From assembly GCF_030272615.1 (NCBI RefSeq), contig NC_081415.1, positions 265,393,925 to 265,457,924 of the forward strand: a stretch of DNA of 64,000 bases, given 5' to 3'. Position numbers and translations under genes: made by a program. Under the pieces are notes generated by a model that saw nothing but the letters and a program-made list of their open reading frames with translations, was not told the DNA's origin and made no database searches. Positions 58,400 to 64,000 of this stretch are shown one piece after another. The DNA is from Cryptomeria japonica. Taxonomy: Eukaryota; Streptophyta; Pinopsida; Cupressales; Cupressaceae. How positions within the stretch are numbered: the first letter of the stretch is position 1; every line of letters begins with the position of its first letter.

Positions 58400-59427
58400 A
58401 AACTTCTCAAACTAATAGTTTGATGAACTATTATATTTGAAAAAATTATTTTTATTGGTACACTTTTATTTCAACTGTTCATGAGTTTGATAGGTAAAAA
58501 TTAAGCCTCACATAATAATCATCTCATAAAGAAAAACGGGAGAAGGAAAGCCTTCTTCCATTGTGAGATGACACACACCTCATTTCCTCTTTCTTACTCC
58601 CACAATGTTGGGTTCATCTCACATTAATGGGTACATATTAAAAATCTTGGTATTCATTTTTGGCAATGATATATATTGAAAATCTATATCCTCGCTACTT
58701 GAAATGATAATGTGTACACTTTCTAAAATTCATAAAATATAAAACAGATTAATTTTTTGTGATTGAAGTTGTTGATTTAATACTGTTGTACAACATTGGA
58801 CCAATAGTTGTGACTTTAAAGTTGTTATTGGTGATGATGAGTTCCAATAATTGAATGAAATATATCCTTTATTATAAAAAGCAACCAATCATGTGATGCC
58901 ACATCAGCTGCACAAGTATTGGGGCCCCTTTTGCAGGTCTCACATTTTTTTTTGGGTTGTTTTGGACATTTTGGCAAAAAACATGTTGATGTGGCATCAT
59001 ATTTGATAATGTGACCCCGAAACCTTAGTTATAATTAGGAGACTTACCAAGTAAGCTCCTATAAAAGATTGGGAGTGATTTGAAATTTCCATATAAGATT
59101 TTGAGAAGCGCGAAGTTAGGGTGCACAACTATTGTATCCTCTCCCCTATTAAATCACAAAAAAACCATTATGTTAAACAAATTTGAAATTTTCTAAAAGA
59201 TACCATTTTGTGTTATTTGATGTGGAGAATAGCCCATGCCCTTCATCTCACCTTCACCTGCCCTATGTGTACAACTGTTACTGTCTCTTCACGTACATAG
59301 AATAAAGAAAATGATCATTTATATAAGAAATATGGAGACGGCAGAAGATGATTGCAGTACTCTGAATCTCAGTGATTGCATGACAACTCATCATGTCAGA
59401 AAATGAATGTACATTTGACCTAGACGC
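58400..59427. other. no gene; repeat pieces
   Basis: 58600-58690 pairs with 9110-9200. 59090-59160 and 59330-59425 are repeated at 60205-60260 and 60265-60425. Confidence 0.55.
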
Positions 59428-61150
59428 TGGTACCTTTTGAAAAGTTAGTGTTTAAGTTCTCCAACTTTAACTAAGTAATAAAATATTAGAAGATTCATCA
59501 TTAATTTTTTTATATTGTTGTCGGTGCTGCATCTCAGTTTCAATGAATAACTACGAAATCAACTATCTTTGTCCTTCAATATCCTTCATCACTCTGAATC
59601 TCCTTTATCCATATGAAAGCAAGTATGGTGTTTTCTTGTTGCAATATTCACCGTTTGAAGAGAAATATGATGATCTCAGATGCATGCACTCAGACTATTC
59701 TTTGCTTTTAAGATGTTGATCTTTATCACTGTACCACTTATCACATTGTCGTTGAACATTGTTTTGTATTTATTTTCTAAAACCATTTCAACGACGCCCT
59801 TTTTCTTCGGTTCATGCAAGCATATTTCGTATAGTTTGTCCATTACAATTGTTTGGTCTTTTGATTCAATGAACAACTAGGAAACCAACCAACTTTGACC
59901 TTGAATTTCCATCATCACTGTGAATATGTTGTTTTCTTGTTGCAATAAAGTTATACTATTCACTGTTTGAGGAGTGTGAGTAATGAATAGCTCTATATTT
60001 ACATCTGATCCTTTCCAAGATGAATATTATTAGAAATCCTTAAGAAAAGAACATTATTGGAAAACCTTTTAAGTAAACTATATTAAATATTATATTTATA
60101 GTGTTGTTTTATTGATCAAACATACATAATTCATATTCATAATTCATAATTCATAATTCATATTTATAATGTTGTTTTATTTATCTAACACTAATTTGAA
60201 ATTTCCAAGTAAGATTTTGAGAAGCGCAAAGTTAGGGTGTACAACTACTAGATCTTTTCCCCTATATAAAAAATATGAAAACAGCATAAGATGATTGCAA
60301 TGGATGTACTTATACAATTTCCTTCAACTTGTTACAATAATCTCTACTACTCTGAATCTCAGTGATTGCATGACAACTCACCATGACAGAAAATGAATGT
60401 ACATTTGATCTAGACACTGCTTTGCTAACTGTACCTTTTGAAAAGTTAGTGTTTAAAGTTCTCCAACATTAACTAAGCAATACAATATTAGAAGATTCTG
60501 ATCATTAATTTCTTTATATTGTTGTCGGTGCTGCATCTCAGATTCAATGAATAACTACGAAATCAACTTTCTTTGTCCTTCAATATCCTTCATCACTGTG
60601 AATCTTCTCTATCAATATGAAAGCAAGTATGGTGTTTTCTTGTTGCAATATTCGCTGTTTGAAGAGACATATGATGGTATCATTTGAAACAAAGTACTGC
60701 AAACTGTCATTGTACATTGCATGCACTCAGACTATTCCTTGCTTTTAAAATGCTGATCTTTATCACTGTACCACTTATGACACTGTCGTTGAACATTGTT
60801 TTGTATTTATTTATTTTAATGTTTCTGAAACCATTTCAAGGACGCCCTTTTTCTTCGGTTCATGCAATCATATTTCGTATAGTTTGTCCATTAGAGTAAT
60901 TGTAAGTGCAGCATCCATCACAATTGACTGGCTGTTTGGCCTTGATTCAATGAACGACTAGGAAACCAACCATCTTTGACCTTGAATTTCCATCATCACT
61001 GTGAATATGTTATTTTCCTGTTGCAATAAAGTTATCCTATTCACAGTTTGAGGAGTGTGAGTAATTAATAGCTCTCTATGTACATCTGATCCTTTCCAAG
61101 ATGAATATTATTAGAAATCCTTAAGTAAAAAATATTATTAGAAAACCTTT
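59090..61150 (+). repeat. tandem duplication, about 1.0-1.1 kb period, containing 600-bp repeat copies 2 and 3
   Basis: Landmarks repeat with offsets of 1115 (AAGATTTTGAGAAGCGC), 1001 (GTACCTTTTGAAAAGTTAG) and 1081 bp (ACATCTGATCCTTTCCAAG). The 600-bp repeats are at 59428-60000 and 60430-61081. The single copy at 48738 lacks the rest of the unit. Confidence 0.88.
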
Positions 61151-61619
61151 AAGTGAACTATATTAAAGATTATATTTATAGATTTGTTTTGTTTATCTAA
61201 TATACACAACTCACATTTGAGAATCAGGAAACTATAAAGATGCTAAACATCTTTTATTGAGTATAGTTTTGATCAATTTGTTTCTTAGGATGTAATATTG
61301 GGTAAGGCCATATAACAAAATACATCAAATGAGGAAGTGTGTAAGACTAGCAGTTGCAGGGGGAGTGCCTACAATAGGAGGTCGATAGGTCTGATTGTAA
61401 AGGCGTTATAACATTAGAAGTAGGTAAAAAAAATTTGCAAGGAATTACAAGATTTTCCGAAACAAGATTAGCATTGAATCCATAAGCATATATTCTTACA
61501 AAAGATAATCCAGTGCATTTCAAATACTGTGCTTTATGTGATGGTTAACTCTATAGAGCGACATGATAAGGAAGATGTTGATCTGAATGTAACTTTGTGA
61601 AATGGTTATATAAATAAAT
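61151..61619. other. no gene recognised
   Basis: AT-rich, no motif. Confidence 0.5.
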
Positions 61620-62060
61620 AAGGAATAAGCCTGTCTGGAAATATTAATGCATTTCAACAACCAATTAAAGAAGAATAAATTAGGAATAAGATAGTTTGAA
61701 AACATCTCTGCATTTCAACCACCAGTTAAATAAGAATAGAACAATTTATGAATTTACCTACTTGAAGAAATATGTATATTATATGGCTTCAATTGAACAC
61801 AGCTATGCCATAAATGGCATGCTTAGGTATATTAGATGGTTCAAATTGAACACAGTAATATAATAAATGACATATAAGATAATTAAAAGTACATAAAAGA
61901 CTAACAAATCAGAATGCCAAATGGCATGTTATTGTATGCAATGGCTACAACTGGTATGAATAGATAACATCTAGATGTAATTTATATTCTAATATAATGA
62001 TATGGCTACAACTGGTACGAACAAATAACATCTACATGTAATTTATGTTCTAATATACAT
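61620..62060. repeat. series of approximately 60-bp tandem duplications
   Basis: GCATTTCAAC(A/C)ACCA blocks about 60 bp apart, TTGAACACAG blocks about 58 bp apart, then ATGGCTACAACTGGTA at 61942 and 62002. Three adjacent pairs have a similar period but different sequence. Confidence 0.7.
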
Positions 62061-62189
62061 TACATCTATTAGTTTTGAAATTCTAGAATTCAACTCTAGG
62101 CTTGCTCATAGAATCCCTATTTATCATCTTCAAAAAATATAATCATACAATGAATTGGAATCATAAGCACAAAACACCCAAGTGGTGGT

Positions 62190-63027
62190 ATATTAAACTC
62201 AATCAAATCTTCTTGATTTTGTATTTATCTGAATTAAGACAAAATAGTTTTTTAGATGAAATTATGCTTCTTAAATTAGGTTGCTTTGCATGACTAGCTC
62301 TTAAGAAAAGGATTCTTAAAGGCTTAAGATTGGTAAAACTTGGTATTCCAGACCCATTCAATTGTGTCCTTTGTTGGCAAGCTTAGAAGGAAATGGATCA
62401 TCTTCTTCTCAATGTCCTTTTTCCCAAGAATGTGGGTTCTTCATCATAAATAAATTGAATTGGCACACACCTCTCCAAAACAATCTTTGGGATGTCTTTG
62501 CAAGTTGGCTCATTATTTATAAGAAATGCCTATTTGCATACCTATAGAGAGTAATCCCACATATGGTAATTTGGAACATCTGGCGGGAACACAACAAGAG
62601 GATCTTCATGAAAGAAACTTCAGAAGCTAAACAAGTTTCTTATAAAATTGAGCTACCAATCTCAAAATGTGTTAATTTTATGTGCTCAAACCTAAGGAAA
62701 TTGATTCTCCACTCTCAGATTAGGACTCAAGTATTCTTAAGAGCTGGGAATACATTAAATTACTATTTCAAGGAATTTTTTTTCAATAGCCTAAAACCAA
62801 GTTTGACAAATGCAAGATTAATTAGATCTGTCCACTTGAAGGTAAGTTTTAAGTTAAACTTTGATGGTGTTGCTAAGGGAAACCCAAAAGTATCTAGTGG
62901 GGGTTATGTAATTAGGGACCATACAGGCAAAATAATAGAAGCTATATCTTTGAGATTCTCAAATGGAACAAACAATTTAGCTAAAGGTCATTCTTTGACC
63001 TTTGACTGCAAATATTTCAAAGAATGA
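62190..63027 (+). pseudogene. third LINE fragment (zf-RVT and partial RNase H)
   Basis: KKRILKGLRLVKLGIPDPFN followed by CVLC and MDHLLLN is the zf-RVT region, with TGA where the conserved W of FAWLALKKR is expected. VIWNIWREHNKRIF and, at about 62858, KLNFDGVAKGNPKVSSGG with YVIRDHTGKI are the start of RNase H. Similarity ends near 63027 before the other catalytic blocks. There is a frame change near 62400. Confidence 0.82.
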
Positions 63028-63171
63028 GCAGGAAGCTTTGTTTTGCCTCCATCCTTCTGAATCCAGGGGTTGTTAAATCCAATGAATCCAATGAACAATT
63101 ATATTTAAACACTAGTTGCGACCAGTTAATGCCAGAAAGACACTAGGGAGCTGCAATAACATCAACAACTT

Positions 63172-63957
63172 TCATTTGATGTGGGAATCATAATGAGCAT
63201 CATAAACACTAAATACACTCTCAGGAACCAAGAGTGGCAATTTTCCAACATAGATAAATAGCCTTTTCAAGTTCTTTCTTGCCAATGTTGTCATATCCAC
63301 TACCTCTCCACTATCTATAAATATCCACAAATCTCTTGAATTTACTTTTTCAAACTATCATGACAAAATGGACATGACTATGCTCGTGCATGCCTGCAAT
63401 AACAAATCCATTAGGTTTTAACTCTGTTTCCACCTAAACTCAGTTAGACAGTAGAATTGAGCTAGCAAGCATGTAGAAGATAAAAGGAAAATCCTTACCG
63501 TTCTCGGTAGTATTTCAAGCACATGGCATGGTTGCAATTAGGCAAGACAATCTTACTATTGGTCTCGATGCATATTTCACATTCTTCCTCCCATTCCAAA
63601 TTGAGTGTAGAAAGTTGTCCCCTCTCTTCATCAACCTTTTTCTTATATCTTTCCATACATATTGCTTTCTGTTTACAATCTTCCATGTTTGATATCCCTC
63701 CTTCAAGTTGTACTAAAGATGGAAATATTACAGCTGAACAAGGAAAATTAAATCATTATGTTAAGACATTACATCATACCAAGTGCTGAATTAGATGTAT
63801 ACGATATACTGTTGATGTTTAATTAATTAATCAAGTTATCCCATGTTATGCTTAAAAAGAGAAAATTAGGTTTTACCATAAAATTCTTTAATGTTGGCTT
63901 TTCGTTCATGTGTTGACATTGTAGTGGTACCATCAACATAAGCGTGCACAATTCCCA
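63172..63957 (-). pseudogene. RING-type E3 ubiquitin ligase, AIRP2-like, 3' part
   Basis: Three exons on the minus strand: 63957-63877 (acceptor uncertain; VDGTTTMSTHERKA), 63733-63499 (VIFPSLVQLEGGI, KQKAICMERYKKK, EECEICIETNSKIVLPNCNH) and 63393-63172 (SCPFC, VNSRDLWIFID, RLFIYVGKLPLLVP, stop TGA). Donors GTAAAA and GTAAGG and acceptors TTCAG and TTGCAG fit, and phases join without loss. The family comprises cytosolic RING ligases related to Arabidopsis AIRP2, linked to abscisic acid signalling. Defects: the second cysteine of the MC-X2-C pair is Y, in-frame TAG at 63378-63380, and a one-base deletion soon after SCPFCHDSLKK. The 5' exons lie beyond the window. A sequencing error cannot be excluded, but three lesions make a pseudogene likely. 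Confidence 0.85.
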
Positions 63958-64000
63958 CTTTGAAATATCAATAACTATTATGACTGAATTTAGGGAAAAA

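Noticed and set aside
58400-58407. Certain target-site duplication of the large LINE
   Set aside because: AAACTTCT matches 50955-50962, but eight bases in AT-rich DNA can match by chance. It is kept only as a candidate.

Overview
This window is plant nuclear DNA, most likely from a large, repeat-rich genome such as a conifer. I infer this from the plant-type LINEs with a terminal RNase H, two chromodomain Ty3/gypsy elements, a very large Tat/Ogre-like Ty3/gypsy element with a second RNase H and an antisense plant-mobile-domain gene, a telomere-like satellite, and a RING-ligase pseudogene resembling Arabidopsis AIRP2. The species itself cannot be read from the sequence. No intact host gene, tRNA or rRNA was seen. 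Almost everything recognisable is mobile DNA in some state of decay.

Layout. 1-9588: sparse DNA with a long (AC)n(AG)n microsatellite, a broken Ty1/copia fragment (minus, about 2150-3495) and a 5'-truncated LINE (4741-7076) carrying an unusual extra ORF after its RNase H. 9589-14751: element A, a degenerate chromodomain Ty3/gypsy element on the minus strand. 14927-45719: a complex nest. A truncated 3' piece of a Tat-like element (14927-17515) abuts a full Tat-like element B (plus strand; 1481-bp LTRs at 17516-18996 and 44239-45719; about 18.3 kb without its insert). A second chromodomain element, C (minus; 33511-43396; 2.6-kb LTRs; target duplication TAAAT), is inserted in B's 3' internal region. 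45900-48730: degenerate telomere-like satellite. 48738-50480: dispersed repeats also found in the outer parts of the window. 50963-58399: a near full-length LINE (plus). 58400-62189: tandem and dispersed repeats. 62190-63027: a third LINE fragment. 63172-63957: a three-exon RING E3 ligase pseudogene (minus) running off the right edge.

How the parts work together. Element B supplies Gag, aspartic protease, G-patch, reverse transcriptase, two RNase H domains and integrase in one reading frame, with PBS, PPT and LTR TATA boxes in the expected places. On the opposite strand of its 3' internal part lies a plant-mobile-domain gene. Its gag-pol frame has twelve nonsense codons and no frameshift, which looks like deamination of methylated cytosine rather than indel decay. 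B also carries arrays of a TAGCGC(A/G)T-type motif spaced almost exactly 21 bp apart: sense in the 5' leader, antisense upstream of the mobile-domain gene. These arrays, the nonsense-only decay, and the contradiction between nesting order and LTR divergence (C inside B, yet C's LTRs differ about twice as much as B's) are the observations I would follow first.
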